64,000 bases of DNA, taken from assembly GCF_002855575.1 (NCBI RefSeq), contig NZ_PKRQ01000001.1, forward strand, positions 558,001 to 622,000, read 5' to 3'. Shown here piece by piece: positions 43,481 through 52,691 of the stretch; the stretch's first letter is position 1, and each line of letters starts with the position of its first letter. Position numbers and translations under genes: made by a program. The notes beneath the pieces were generated by a model. The model made no database searches. It was given only the letters and a program-made list of their open reading frames with translations, and was not told the DNA's origin. The DNA comes from Tabrizicola sp. TH137 (lineage in GTDB: Bacteria > Pseudomonadota > Alphaproteobacteria > Rhodobacterales > Rhodobacteraceae).

Positions 43481-44968
43481 CTGCGCCAGTGGTCCATCGA
43501 GGAACTGCATGCGATCAGCGCCGGCTGCGAAGCTCTGCTGCGCGAACCGGGGGCCGATCCGACGCGCTTCGCAATCCCGGCGCTGCATTTCCGATCGGCA
43601 CATCCCGAAGCACTGAAAACCTATGAACCGCTCGGCACGGACCCTGCCCCCACCCTGCGCGACCGCGCGGCGCTCTGGCGCGACAGGCTGGGGGGCCTCC
43701 GCGCCCTGCCCGCAGCCGATGCCCCTGATGGATGCGACATCCTCTTCGTCTCGCACCTCACCGCGCCGGGACAATGGGGGCAATCCGCCTCTGATACCTA
43801 TTTCGGAACACTGCCATGGCAGTTGCAGGCCATGGGCCAGCATGTCCATATCGCGCTGATCGACCATACGACCGCACCCTTCAGGGATTTCCCAGCCGCG
43901 CCCGCCGGACCGGCCACGATTCCCCGCACGCTTCTGCCGCGGCGGCTGGGACGGAGGGCCGAGTCAACCATGGCGGCACGCCTCGCCGCCGCCGCCGCCG
44001 ATCTCCGCGCCGGTGCGGGCCATGCCGACCTGCGGCGTCTGGCGGCGCGGCAGGCCGGGCAGGGGCCGGCACGCCAATCCCTGCGGATTGCCACCGCCAT
44101 CGCCCGTCTGGTCGCCCGTCACCGACCGCGGGCGCTGGTCTTCACCTATGAAGGCCACGCATGGGAACGCATGGCCATGCGCCTTGCCCGGCAGGCCGTC
44201 CCCGGATTGCGCTGCCTTGCCGTGCATCATGCGATCCTCGCCCCGATGCAGCATGCGATGACAACGCGCTACGGTGCGCCGTTCGATCCCGACGTCATCC
44301 TCGCCGCAGGCCGTGCCGCGCTGGACTGGCTGTCGCAGGCGCCCGGGTTGACCGGCCTTCCGGTCGATCTGCTGGGCAGCCCCCGCTCCCGTCCCGCCAC
44401 GGCCGCGCCCGACGGGATAAAGGACGGAAAGGTCTGCCTGTTCCTTCCGGAGGGCATGGTTTCCGAAAGCACCCGCCTCGCCCTCGCCGCCTATGACCTT
44501 GCCGCCGCGCGGCCCGATCTGACCTGCACCATCCGCCTGCATCCGCTGACATCCCGCGCCGCTCTGGCCGCAGTGGAACCGCGCTTCGGCGCGGCGCCCC
44601 CGAACATCGACTGGTCCCCGCCCGACCGCCCGCTCGAAGAGGATGGCCGCCTTGCCACATGGGCTGTCTATCGCGGTTCCTCCGCAGTGCTGTCCGCCAT
44701 GACCTGCGGTGCGGTTCCCGTCTATCTGGGCGATGAACCGCCCGAACTGCGGATCGACCCTCTGCGGGGCGCCGGAGATATCGTTCAGACCGTGGCGCAT
44801 GCCAGCGAACTCGCCATCACATTGGACCCGCGCCGGATCACGGGCGACATGCTGCGAAACGGCTGGTCCTATGCCCAGGGCTATTACACCCCGATGGACC
44901 CCAAGGTCATCCTGCGCCATATGATCGGCGCTGCGATCCCGTCACATCATCCAGCGGAAGCCACATGA
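43481..44968 (+). CDS. Surface-carbohydrate protein, glycosyltransferase-like, probable CTG start
   Basis: The reading frame runs stop-free from the kdsB-like TGA at 43475 to 44968, but contains no ATG, GTG or TTG before 43823. Starting at TTG 43823 would discard 114 residues that look like real protein, including CDILFVSHLTAPG and SDTYFGTLPWQLQAMG, the expected first strand of a GT-B-like fold. A CTG at 43481 lies 7 bases after a perfect GGAGGG, so I propose a CTG start and 495 residues. The pattern vaguely recalls Leptospira-type surface-carbohydrate proteins. The C-terminal half has VYRGSSAVLSAMTCGAVPVYLG, like a nucleotide-sugar site. No family is firm. Confidence 0.65.
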   Translation: MRQWSIEELHAISAGCEALLREPGADPTRFAIPALHFRSAHPEALKTYEPLGTDPAPTLRDRAALWRDRLGGLRALPAADAPDGCDILFVSHLTAPGQWGQSASDTYFGTLPWQLQAMGQHVHIALIDHTTAPFRDFPAAPAGPATIPRTLLPRRLGRRAESTMAARLAAAAADLRAGAGHADLRRLAARQAGQGPARQSLRIATAIARLVARHRPRALVFTYEGHAWERMAMRLARQAVPGLRCLAVHHAILAPMQHAMTTRYGAPFDPDVILAAGRAALDWLSQAPGLTGLPVDLLGSPRSRPATAAPDGIKDGKVCLFLPEGMVSESTRLALAAYDLAAARPDLTCTIRLHPLTSRAALAAVEPRFGAAPPNIDWSPPDRPLEEDGRLATWAVYRGSSAVLSAMTCGAVPVYLGDEPPELRIDPLRGAGDIVQTVAHASELAITLDPRRITGDMLRNGWSYAQGYYTPMDPKVILRHMIGAAIPSHHPAEAT

Positions 44969-45492
44969 CAGTGCCTCCCCCCCTGCCAAGGTCCCATCCC
45001 GAGTTCGGCCGCATCCGGCTGCTCTGCACCGATGTGGACGGCGTGCTCACGGATGGCGGGCTCTATTACGGGGCGGATGGCAACATCCTGACCCGGTTCC
45101 ACGTGCTCGACGGTCACGGGCTCAAGACGGCGCAGGCGGCTGGCATCATCACCTGCTTCGTCACCATGTCCGACACCGACCAGATCCGCCGCCGCGCCGC
45201 CGATCTGCGCATCGACCATTGCCTGTCCGGCATCAAGGACAAGGTGGCGGCCATTTCCGCGCTGATCGGGGAATTGGGGATCGACTGGTCGGAAGCCGCC
45301 CATATCGCCGATGATGTCAACGATATCGGCCTCTTGCGGAAAGTCGCCCTTCCGGTCTGCGTTCCCAACGCGGTGGATGACGTCCGCGCGATCTGCCGTT
45401 ATGTCACGCAGCGGCCCGGTGGCACGGGCGCGGTGCGCGAACTCTGCGACGCGCTTGTCGCCTCCCGCAGCAACGAACGCCCCTTGCCCTGA
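44965..45492 (+). CDS. KdsC-like HAD phosphatase
   Basis: A 175-residue HAD hydrolase of the KdsC group. The nucleophile and acid are Asp23 and Asp25 (CTDVDGVLTDG), with a lysine near 91 (GIKDK) and metal-binding Asp116-Asp117 (IADDVND). It would remove phosphate from a keto-deoxy-sugar phosphate before CMP activation. The second motif reads VTMSD rather than the usual TGR, which hints at an altered substrate. Its start overlaps the previous stop. Confidence 0.85.
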   Translation: MTVPPPLPRSHPEFGRIRLLCTDVDGVLTDGGLYYGADGNILTRFHVLDGHGLKTAQAAGIITCFVTMSDTDQIRRRAADLRIDHCLSGIKDKVAAISALIGELGIDWSEAAHIADDVNDIGLLRKVALPVCVPNAVDDVRAICRYVTQRPGGTGAVRELCDALVASRSNERPLP

Positions 45493-45534
45493 CCACCCCA
45501 TCGCCCCTGACCCGGCCCGAGACCTGAAACGATC

Positions 45535-46458
45535 ATGACACCCGTCTCCATCGCCTATGTCGTGCCGACCAAGGATCGCCCCGACGATCTGCGCAAACTG
45601 CTGGAAAGTCTGCGCAGGCAGACATCCCAGGCGGCCCAGATCGTGATCGTGGATGGCAGCGAAGCACCGATCGAACCGCTGCTGGCCGATTATCCCGAAC
45701 TGCCGCTGACCTATGTCCGCGTCTTTCCCCCCTCTCTCGCCCGCCAGCGGAATGCCGGAATGGCGGCACTCGCGCCCGGGATCGACGTGGCGGGATATCT
45801 GGACGACGATCTCGAACTTGACCCGGTCGCCACCGAACGGATGCAGGCCTTCTGGGCTGCAACGGATGCCTCCACTGGCGGGGCGGCATTCACCATCGTC
45901 AACCAGCCCGCCCGTGGACGGATCGGCGCCCTGATTTCGGATTTTTTCCTGATCAACGGTCCGGCCCAAGGCAAGGTGCTGCGCTCGGGCTTTGCCACCT
46001 CGATCCTGCCGCGCGACCGCACCGAACAGACGGACTGGCTCTATGGCGGCGCCACGCTCTGGCGGCGCGCGGTGATCGAGGCCTTTCAGTACGACGAATG
46101 GTATATCGGCCATGGCTATCTCGAGGACCTCGACTACAGCCACCGCGTCGCGCAGAAATACAGCCTGTTCGTGCTGGCCGATGCGCGATGCTGGCATTGG
46201 CCGAAACCCGTGCGGATCGAACAGAATTTCGCGCTGGGACGGCAGCAGATCCTGAACAGGATCTACTTCACCCGGAAGTTCCGGCATTTCAGCAAGATCG
46301 CCTTTTTCTGGGCGATGTTCGGCCAGTCCCTGCGCAACCTGATCGAACCGCTTCAGACCCGCGACCGCGCCGGATGGATACGCTTTCGCGGAAACCTGAA
46401 AGGCTATGCCGATCTTCTTCGCCACGGTGTGCGGCAGACCGAAGGCATCTGGAAATGA
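45535..46458 (+). CDS. Family 2 glycosyltransferase
   Basis: A 307-residue GT-A fold transferase. VVPTKDRPDDLRKLLESLRRQT starts the nucleotide-binding domain and GYLDDDLELDP holds the metal-binding DxD-type acidic cluster near residue 88. DWLYGGATLWRR and the ED in YLEDLDYSHR (catalytic-base region) follow. There is no membrane helix. The C-terminal tail is basic and probably membrane-associated. Donor and acceptor unknown. Confidence 0.85.
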   Translation: MTPVSIAYVVPTKDRPDDLRKLLESLRRQTSQAAQIVIVDGSEAPIEPLLADYPELPLTYVRVFPPSLARQRNAGMAALAPGIDVAGYLDDDLELDPVATERMQAFWAATDASTGGAAFTIVNQPARGRIGALISDFFLINGPAQGKVLRSGFATSILPRDRTEQTDWLYGGATLWRRAVIEAFQYDEWYIGHGYLEDLDYSHRVAQKYSLFVLADARCWHWPKPVRIEQNFALGRQQILNRIYFTRKFRHFSKIAFFWAMFGQSLRNLIEPLQTRDRAGWIRFRGNLKGYADLLRHGVRQTEGIWK

Positions 46459-47498
46459 CCGATGCGCCGCCCTCGCCCGGGTCGCCAAGGCCCTTTGTCC
46501 TGCACGCGCCGAACGTGCATGGCGGCGGTGGGCGCGCTCTTCTTCTGCCCTTGCTGGAGGCGCTGAAACCCCCGGCAACCGTCCTGCTGGACACCCGGCT
46601 GTCGCCTTTGCCCGCGTTGCATCCGGGGGTCAGGGTCCTGCGCTTCCCGCCCACGCTTGCCGGCCGCTTGCGGGCTGAGATCGCCCTGCGCCGTCTGGCG
46701 GTTCCGGAAAACGACATCCTCTGTTTCGGCAACCTGCCGCCACTTCTCGCAAGGGCCGAGGCCAACACGACCGTCTTCCTCCAGAACCGCTATCTTCTGC
46801 CACCCTCGCCGCTGGACGGCCTGCCGCTCCGCACCAAGGCCCGGCTTGTGATCGAACGCATCTGGCTCCGCAGCCGCCGTGGCGCTGCGCGGCTCATGGT
46901 GCAGAGCGAAACGATGGCCGCCGCCGCCCGCCATGCCTTCGGCCAGACGGCCGAGGTCTGCCCCTTCACCGCCGGCATCCCTGCGCCGTCCGAACGGGCC
47001 GCGCAAAAGACCATCGACTTTCTCTACGTCGCCTCCGGCGAAGCCCACAAGAACCACGCCACTCTGCTTGCTGCATGGGAAGGGCTTGCCAAAGACGGCC
47101 TGACCCCCACCCTCGGCCTGACCCTCGCCCCACCGGACCAGGCGCGGCTTCAGCACGCGTTGGAGAAGGCACGGGCCGCCGGGGCGCGCATCGCCCTCCT
47201 CCCGCCCCGCAGCCCGGACGAGATGCCCGCCCTCTACGCCGCGGCCCATGCCGTCATCTATCCGTCGCTCTTCGAATCCTTTGGTCTTCCCCTGATCGAG
47301 GCGCAGGCGGCCGGGCTGCCCATCCTTGCCGCCGAACGCGACTATGTCCGCGATCTTGTCGATCCCGACCAAAGCTTCGATCCGACCTCCCACCGCTCCA
47401 TCGCGCGGGCCGTGCGTCGGCATCTCGGCCAGCCCGCTCCGCGCCCGGTGATCCTGGACGCGTCCGGTCTCCTCGCCCGCCTGCGGGGGCGGCGATGA
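46455..47498 (+). CDS. Family 4 glycosyltransferase
   Basis: A 347-residue GT-B transferase. The N-terminal glycine-rich NVHGGGGRALLLPLL and the C-terminal LFESFGLPLIEAQAAGLPILA (E-x7-E motif, near 275) are typical of GT4. The ATG overlaps the GT2 stop. The alternative longer frame from 46098 is antisense-like sequence within the GT2 gene and was rejected. Confidence 0.85.
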   Translation: MTDAPPSPGSPRPFVLHAPNVHGGGGRALLLPLLEALKPPATVLLDTRLSPLPALHPGVRVLRFPPTLAGRLRAEIALRRLAVPENDILCFGNLPPLLARAEANTTVFLQNRYLLPPSPLDGLPLRTKARLVIERIWLRSRRGAARLMVQSETMAAAARHAFGQTAEVCPFTAGIPAPSERAAQKTIDFLYVASGEAHKNHATLLAAWEGLAKDGLTPTLGLTLAPPDQARLQHALEKARAAGARIALLPPRSPDEMPALYAAAHAVIYPSLFESFGLPLIEAQAAGLPILAAERDYVRDLVDPDQSFDPTSHRSIARAVRRHLGQPAPRPVILDASGLLARLRGRR

Positions 47499-48745
47499 CC
47501 CGCGTCCTTCTGGTATCGCAATATTACTGGCCGGAATCCTTCACCATCACGGCCGAAGTGGCGCGTCTTGCCCGCAACGGGTTCGAGATCACGGTCCTGA
47601 CCGGCCAGCCCAACTATCCAGCGGGCAAGATCTTTTCCGGCTACTCGGCCTTCTCCATCCGCCGCGACCGGGTGGAAGGGATCGAGGTGATCCGCCTCCC
47701 CCTGTTCCCGCGCGGTCAGGGATCGGGCCTTCGCCTCATGCTGAACTATCTCAGCTTCATCCTCTCCGGCCTTCTCATCGCACCCTTCCTGCTGCGTGGT
47801 CGCCGCTTCGACCTTGTCTTCGTCTTCGGCCTTTCGCCGCTCCTGCAAGCGCTGCCCGCTGTCCTGCTGTCCCGGATCAAGGGCGCGCCACTGGTCGTCT
47901 GGGTGCAGGACCTCTGGCCCGAAAGCCTTGCGGCAACGGGCTTCATCCGCAATCCGTCACTGCTGGGCATCGTGCGGCTGCTCGTGCGCTTCATCTACCG
48001 CAACTGCACGCGCATCCTCGTTCAGTCCGAAGCCTTCCGCGCCCCGGTCGCCGCACTCTCCCCACCTGGCGCGACAATCGCCTGCGTGCCGAATTCGGGC
48101 CAGACCGCCGACGCGGCAACCCCGCCGTCCGAGTCCGCCCGCGCGCTCGGTGACCGGATCGCGCAGGGTTTTTCCATCGTCTTTGCAGGCAATCTCGGCC
48201 ATGCGCAGGGTCTCGACACGCTGCTTAATGCCCTCGACACCCTGCGCGACCTGCCCGACTTGCAGGTCTATCTTGTCGGCAGCGGCGCTTTGGACGGCTG
48301 GCTGGAACAGGAACGCCAGCGCCGCAACCTGACCATGCTCCATCTTCCCGGTCGCTTCGCCCCTGCCGACATGCCGGTGATCCTGTCAAATGCTGCGGCC
48401 CTTCTCGTGTCTCTGCGCAAGGAGGCGATCTTCGGCCTCACCGTTCCCAGCAAGATGCAGACCTATCTTTCGACAGGCCGCCCCATCATCGCATCTCTGG
48501 ACGGTGAAGGCGCCCGAATCCTGTCGGAGGCGGGCGCCGGCCTTTCCGCTCCGGCTGGCGATCCGACAGCCCTTGCCTCGGCCCTGCGTCACATGGCAAG
48601 CCTGCCGCCGACCGAACGCAGCGCAATGGGCCTGTCCGGGCGGCGCTATTTTGATACGCATTTCGCGCCCGACCGTATTACGGCGCTTCTGTCAGACCAT
48701 CTGACGGCAGCGACACATCCGGCCGCGCGGCACCAAGGAGACTGA
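47495..48745 (+). CDS. Family 4 glycosyltransferase (WbuB-like)
   Basis: A 416-residue GT4 with the N-terminal pattern VLLVSQYYWPESFTITAEVARLA and LTGQPNYPAGKIF, as in WbuB, which adds FucNAc-type sugars. VWVQDLWPES near residue 130 and KEAIFGLTVPSKMQTYLSTGRPIIA in the C-terminal domain complete the match. It sits directly before the FnlA-like gene, so an L-FucNAc or L-QuiNAc donor is a reasonable guess. Confidence 0.87.
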   Translation: MTRVLLVSQYYWPESFTITAEVARLARNGFEITVLTGQPNYPAGKIFSGYSAFSIRRDRVEGIEVIRLPLFPRGQGSGLRLMLNYLSFILSGLLIAPFLLRGRRFDLVFVFGLSPLLQALPAVLLSRIKGAPLVVWVQDLWPESLAATGFIRNPSLLGIVRLLVRFIYRNCTRILVQSEAFRAPVAALSPPGATIACVPNSGQTADAATPPSESARALGDRIAQGFSIVFAGNLGHAQGLDTLLNALDTLRDLPDLQVYLVGSGALDGWLEQERQRRNLTMLHLPGRFAPADMPVILSNAAALLVSLRKEAIFGLTVPSKMQTYLSTGRPIIASLDGEGARILSEAGAGLSAPAGDPTALASALRHMASLPPTERSAMGLSGRRYFDTHFAPDRITALLSDHLTAATHPAARHQGD

Positions 48746-48746
48746 C

Positions 48747-49757
48747 GTGTTCACCGACAAGACCCTGATGATCACGGGCGGAACGGGTTCCTTCGGGAAT
48801 GCCGTCCTCAAGCGCTTTCTCGACACCGACCTGCGGGAAATCCGCATCTTCAGCCGGGACGAGAAAAAGCAGGAGGACATGCGCATCGCCCTCAACCACC
48901 CCAAGCTGAAATTCTACATCGGCGATGTCCGTGAACCGGGCAGCCTGCGCGGGGCGATGCAGGGGGTGGATTTCATCTTTCACGCAGCCGCCCTGAAACA
49001 GGTTCCCTCCTGCGAATTCTACCCGATGGAGGCCGTACGGACCAACGTGTTGGGCACCGAGAACGTCATGAACGCCGCGCAAGAGGCGGGCGTCCAGCGC
49101 GTGATCGTCCTCAGCACCGACAAGGCGGTCTATCCGGTGAACGCGATGGGCATGTCCAAGGCGATGATGGAAAAGCTGATGGTTGCAAAGGCCCGTCTCG
49201 GGCGCCCGGGCGACACGGTCTTCTGCGCCACGCGCTATGGCAACGTGATGGCTTCGCGAGGGTCGGTCATCCCGCTCTTCGTTTCGCAGATCAAGGCCGG
49301 CAAACCCCTGACCGTCACCGATCCCAACATGACCCGCTTCCTCATGTCGCTGGAGGATTCCGTCGATCTCGTGCTGCACGCCTTCGCCCATGGCGAACGC
49401 GGCGACATCTTCGTCCAGAAAGCCCCCGCCTCCACCGTCGGCGACCTGGCCGAGGCGGTGCGCCAGATTTTCAACGCCTCGTCTCCGATCCAGATCATCG
49501 GAACGCGGCATGGCGAGAAACTCTATGAATCGCTGCTTTCGCGGGAAGAGATGGCCCATGCCGAAGATACCGGCGATCACTACCGCGTCCCGGCCGATGT
49601 GCGTGATCTGAACTACGCCAAGTATTTCAGCGAGGGCGAAACCGAAGTTTCGGAGCTGGAGGATTACACCTCGCACAACACCCGGCGGCTGACGGTGGCC
49701 GAGGTGAAAGAATTGCTCCTCTCGCTCGACTACATCCAGGAGGAATTGCGTGCTTAA
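48747..49757 (+). CDS. UDP-GlcNAc 4,6-dehydratase/5-epimerase (FnlA/WbjB/WbvB-like)
   Basis: A 336-residue SDR. GGTGSFG (11-17) binds NAD(P), and STDKAVYPVNAMGMSKAMMEK (123-143) is the catalytic segment, where MGMSK replaces YxxxK. This variant with AMMEK is typical of FnlA/CapE, which dehydrates UDP-GlcNAc and inverts C5 to give an L-sugar, and differs from PseB (YGATKL). It starts at GTG after AAGGAG. It is followed by the 2-epimerase with a small overlap, as in FucNAc/QuiNAc loci. Confidence 0.87.
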   Translation: MFTDKTLMITGGTGSFGNAVLKRFLDTDLREIRIFSRDEKKQEDMRIALNHPKLKFYIGDVREPGSLRGAMQGVDFIFHAAALKQVPSCEFYPMEAVRTNVLGTENVMNAAQEAGVQRVIVLSTDKAVYPVNAMGMSKAMMEKLMVAKARLGRPGDTVFCATRYGNVMASRGSVIPLFVSQIKAGKPLTVTDPNMTRFLMSLEDSVDLVLHAFAHGERGDIFVQKAPASTVGDLAEAVRQIFNASSPIQIIGTRHGEKLYESLLSREEMAHAEDTGDHYRVPADVRDLNYAKYFSEGETEVSELEDYTSHNTRRLTVAEVKELLLSLDYIQEELRA

Positions 49758-50895
49758 GGTCATGACCATCGTCGGCACGCGGCCCGAACTCATCAAGATG
49801 AGCCGCGTGATCGCCGAATTCGACCGGCACACCCGGCACGTGCTCGTCCATACCGGGCAGAATTACGACTATGAACTCAACCAGATCTTCTTCGAGGATC
49901 TGGGCATCCGCCGCCCCGACCATTTCCTCGAATCACAGGGTGAAACCGCAGCCCAGACCATCGGGCAGGTCATCATGGCCGCCGACCGCGTGATCGAGTC
50001 CGAGGCACCCGATGCCATCCTCCTCTATGGCGACACCAATTCCTGTCTTTCGGTCATCGCCGCCAAGCGCCGCAAGGTGCCGGTCTTCCACATGGAGGCA
50101 GGCAACCGCTGCTTTGACCAGCGCGTCCCCGAGGAACTCAACCGCCGCGTCGTCGATCATCTGTCCGACATCAACCTCGTGCTCTCGGAACATGCGCGCC
50201 GCTACCTGATGGCCGAAGGCATCCGCCCCGAAACCATCATCCGCACCGGCAGCCACATGGGCGAGGTGCTGCATCACTACAAGGACGGCATCGCCGCTTC
50301 CCAGGTGCTAAGCGAACTCGGCCTGACACGGGGCAAGTATTTCATCGTCTCGATCCACCGCGAAGAAAATGTCGACAGCCCGGAAACGCTCCGCACCCTG
50401 CTCGACTGTCTCAACGGCATGGCGGCAACGCATGACCTGCCGGTGATCGTCTCCACCCATCCGCGCACGCGCAAGCGTCTGGATGCCCTGACGGAAGTCA
50501 CGCTCGACCCGCGCATCCGCTTTCTCAAGCCCTTCGGTTTCTTCGACTACATCCGCCTGCAACTCGACGCGCGCTGCGTGATCTCGGACAGCGGGACGAT
50601 CACCGAAGAGGCGGCCTTCCTGAACTTGCCCGCCGTCACCCTGCGCAACACCCATGAACGCCCCGAAGGCATGGATGCCGGGACGCTGGTCATGTGCGGT
50701 CTCGACCGCGAAAGCCTGCTCGATTCCATCCGCATCGTCTGTGCGCAGCACGATCCGTCCGCGCGGACCCGCCCGATGATCGGCGACTACATTTCGGATA
50801 TCGACCCGCATCCGGTGTCGCAGCAGGTCCTCCGCATCGTGCGCAGCTATACGGGCTATGTCCGCCGCACCGTCTGGCACGAGACCGGGGTCTAG
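49750..50895 (+). CDS. UDP-N-acetyl sugar 2-epimerase (WecB/FnlC/WbvD-like)
   Basis: A 381-residue GT-B-fold epimerase. VGTRPELIKMS at the start, HTGQNYDYELN, YGDTNSCLSVIAAK, HMEAGNRCFDQRVPEE and SDSGTITEEAAFL are diagnostic. Next to the FnlA-like gene it should invert C2 of a UDP-6-deoxy-hexosamine in UDP-L-FucNAc or UDP-L-QuiNAc synthesis, rather than make ManNAc. It overlaps the previous gene by 8 bases and the convergent ABC gene by 4. Confidence 0.88.
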   Translation: MLKVMTIVGTRPELIKMSRVIAEFDRHTRHVLVHTGQNYDYELNQIFFEDLGIRRPDHFLESQGETAAQTIGQVIMAADRVIESEAPDAILLYGDTNSCLSVIAAKRRKVPVFHMEAGNRCFDQRVPEELNRRVVDHLSDINLVLSEHARRYLMAEGIRPETIIRTGSHMGEVLHHYKDGIAASQVLSELGLTRGKYFIVSIHREENVDSPETLRTLLDCLNGMAATHDLPVIVSTHPRTRKRLDALTEVTLDPRIRFLKPFGFFDYIRLQLDARCVISDSGTITEEAAFLNLPAVTLRNTHERPEGMDAGTLVMCGLDRESLLDSIRIVCAQHDPSARTRPMIGDYISDIDPHPVSQQVLRIVRSYTGYVRRTVWHETGV

Positions 50896-52691
50896 GGCGC
50901 GGCGCTCCCCTCCGCCCGGCCCAGCAGGCGCTGAACCACCGCGTTCTCGCGCATGACCTCCTCGGTCGGACCAAGTCCCGCCACCCGGCCGCCCTCCAAC
51001 ACCAGCAGCCGGTCGCAGCGCCGCACCGTACTCAGCCGGTGCGCCACCACGATAAGTGTCTTGCGCTCCGCCAAAGCTTCGATCGCGGCAACAACGGCCT
51101 GTTCCGTCTCGCCATCAAGGGCCGAAGTCGCTTCATCCAGCACCAGGATGCGCGGATCGTGGTAAAGCGCCCGGGCGATCCCGACCCGCTGCCGCTGTCC
51201 ACCCGAGAGCCGCGCCCCAAGATCACCCAGCGGCGTATCCAGCCCCTGCGGCAGGGTCGCCACCAGTTCCTCCAGTTGCGCCATCCGCAGCGCCACCCAG
51301 ACCGCCGCCTCGTCGATCGCATGATCGGGCAGGCCGAAAGCCACGTTCCGCCGCAGGCTGTCATCCGTCAGGGAAATGGTTTGCGGAACGAAACCGATCA
51401 GCCGCCGCCAGCCCCGCAAATCCGATTGGATATCCACGCCATCATGCAGCACCGCGCCGGCATCCGGGGGCAGAAGCCCAAGCAGCACATCGACCAGCGT
51501 GCTCTTGCCGCTTCCAGAGGGCCCGACGATGCCAAGGCTGCCCCGGTCCGGCAGATCGAAGGAAACATCGTGCAAGGCGGGGGCCCCCTCCGCCAGATAG
51601 GAAAACGCGACACCGCGCAGGCTCAGGCCCTGATCGAGCGACGGCTCCACCACCCCCGGCCGCGGTTTCGGCAGGTCCGCATCTGTCCGCGTCAGATCGG
51701 CATGGACGATCCGCATCGCCTCCACACCCATCCGCACCTGCTGCAAGGCCCCCAGGATGCGGTTGGCCGAAGTCATCAGCCGCAACGCCGCCACCGCGAA
51801 CAGGGCCATGATCGCACTCAACTCGCCCGGTGCGCGGGCGGGCAAGGCGACAACCACCGCCACGGCGACGGTCACCACGAGAACCGATTCAAGGTAATAG
51901 CGCGGGAGCTGCGTATAGAAGGCCCGCCGCGCCTGCGCCTCGGCATAGAGCGCCCGCGCCGAGGCGACCTGATCGACGAACTCGGCCTCACGACCCAGAA
52001 CCCGGATCTCCCGCCCGGCCGCAAGCCCCTGCTTGAGGTGCAGCAGAAGATCCAGATTGGCCTTCTGGAAATCCCGCCCGACACTGCGCAGCCGTCCATG
52101 GACCAGGGCGAAGTATATTCCCCCGGCCAGCGCCAGAAGCACCGCGGCACTGACGGCGACCCGCGCATCGACCAGCAGCAGCATCGCGAAGACCGCCACC
52201 ACCAGCAGCCCCTCCACCGCCAGCGTCATCAGCGGGATCAGGTAGGACAGAAACAGATGGCTTGTGGAGACAGAGGCATTCCGCATCATCTCCGACGAAT
52301 TGCGTTGGCTCGTGCTGCGCCAGGGGTCGCGCAGATACCGCTCGAACAACCGCGTCCCCATCCGCGCCTCGGCGCGTGAGAGAACGCTGTATTGCCAGCC
52401 GACAAGCCAGGCCGAAAGGACATTCTTCACCAGAAAGACGATAATCGCCACAAGGCCCAATGCGGCCCCATCGACGGGCAGCCAAGCCGTCAGCCGATCA
52501 AGGAACCCGTCCGACGCCAAAGCCCCGGGCGCGGCTTCTGGGGCAAAGAGCGACAGCATCACCGGAAAGACCAGCCCGATCCCCAGCGCATCCAGCGCCG
52601 CGATCAGCCCGAAGGTGAAGAGCAATGGCCAAAGGGCGCGGCGCGTGTCCGCATCCAGAATCGCAATCGCTCGACCGATATCCCGCAGCAT
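50892..52691 (-). CDS. ABC transporter, fused permease-ATPase (PglK/MsbA-like flippase)
   Basis: A 599-residue half-transporter with about six membrane helices (residues 20-310) and a C-terminal ATPase. Walker A is GPSGSGKST, the signature is LSGGQRQRVGIARAL, Walker B is ILVLDEATSALD and the H-loop is VAHRLST. In this setting it likely flips the lipid-linked oligosaccharide, like PglK, in place of a Wzx protein, which is not seen. It stands alone on the minus strand between two plus-strand blocks. Confidence 0.88.
   Translation of the reverse strand: MLRDIGRAIAILDADTRRALWPLLFTFGLIAALDALGIGLVFPVMLSLFAPEAAPGALASDGFLDRLTAWLPVDGAALGLVAIIVFLVKNVLSAWLVGWQYSVLSRAEARMGTRLFERYLRDPWRSTSQRNSSEMMRNASVSTSHLFLSYLIPLMTLAVEGLLVVAVFAMLLLVDARVAVSAAVLLALAGGIYFALVHGRLRSVGRDFQKANLDLLLHLKQGLAAGREIRVLGREAEFVDQVASARALYAEAQARRAFYTQLPRYYLESVLVVTVAVAVVVALPARAPGELSAIMALFAVAALRLMTSANRILGALQQVRMGVEAMRIVHADLTRTDADLPKPRPGVVEPSLDQGLSLRGVAFSYLAEGAPALHDVSFDLPDRGSLGIVGPSGSGKSTLVDVLLGLLPPDAGAVLHDGVDIQSDLRGWRRLIGFVPQTISLTDDSLRRNVAFGLPDHAIDEAAVWVALRMAQLEELVATLPQGLDTPLGDLGARLSGGQRQRVGIARALYHDPRILVLDEATSALDGETEQAVVAAIEALAERKTLIVVAHRLSTVRRCDRLLVLEGGRVAGLGPTEEVMRENAVVQRLLGRAEGSAAP

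Noticed and set aside
43823-44968. Standard TTG start for the unknown surface-carbohydrate gene
   Set aside because: It lacks a ribosome site and would remove the first strand of the fold; CTG 43481 has a perfect one.
48747-49757. Assignment of this dehydratase as PseB of the pseudaminic acid pathway
   Set aside because: Its catalytic segment reads MGMSKAMMEK and it pairs with a 2-epimerase, both typical of FnlA/CapE; PseB has a YGATKL-type segment.
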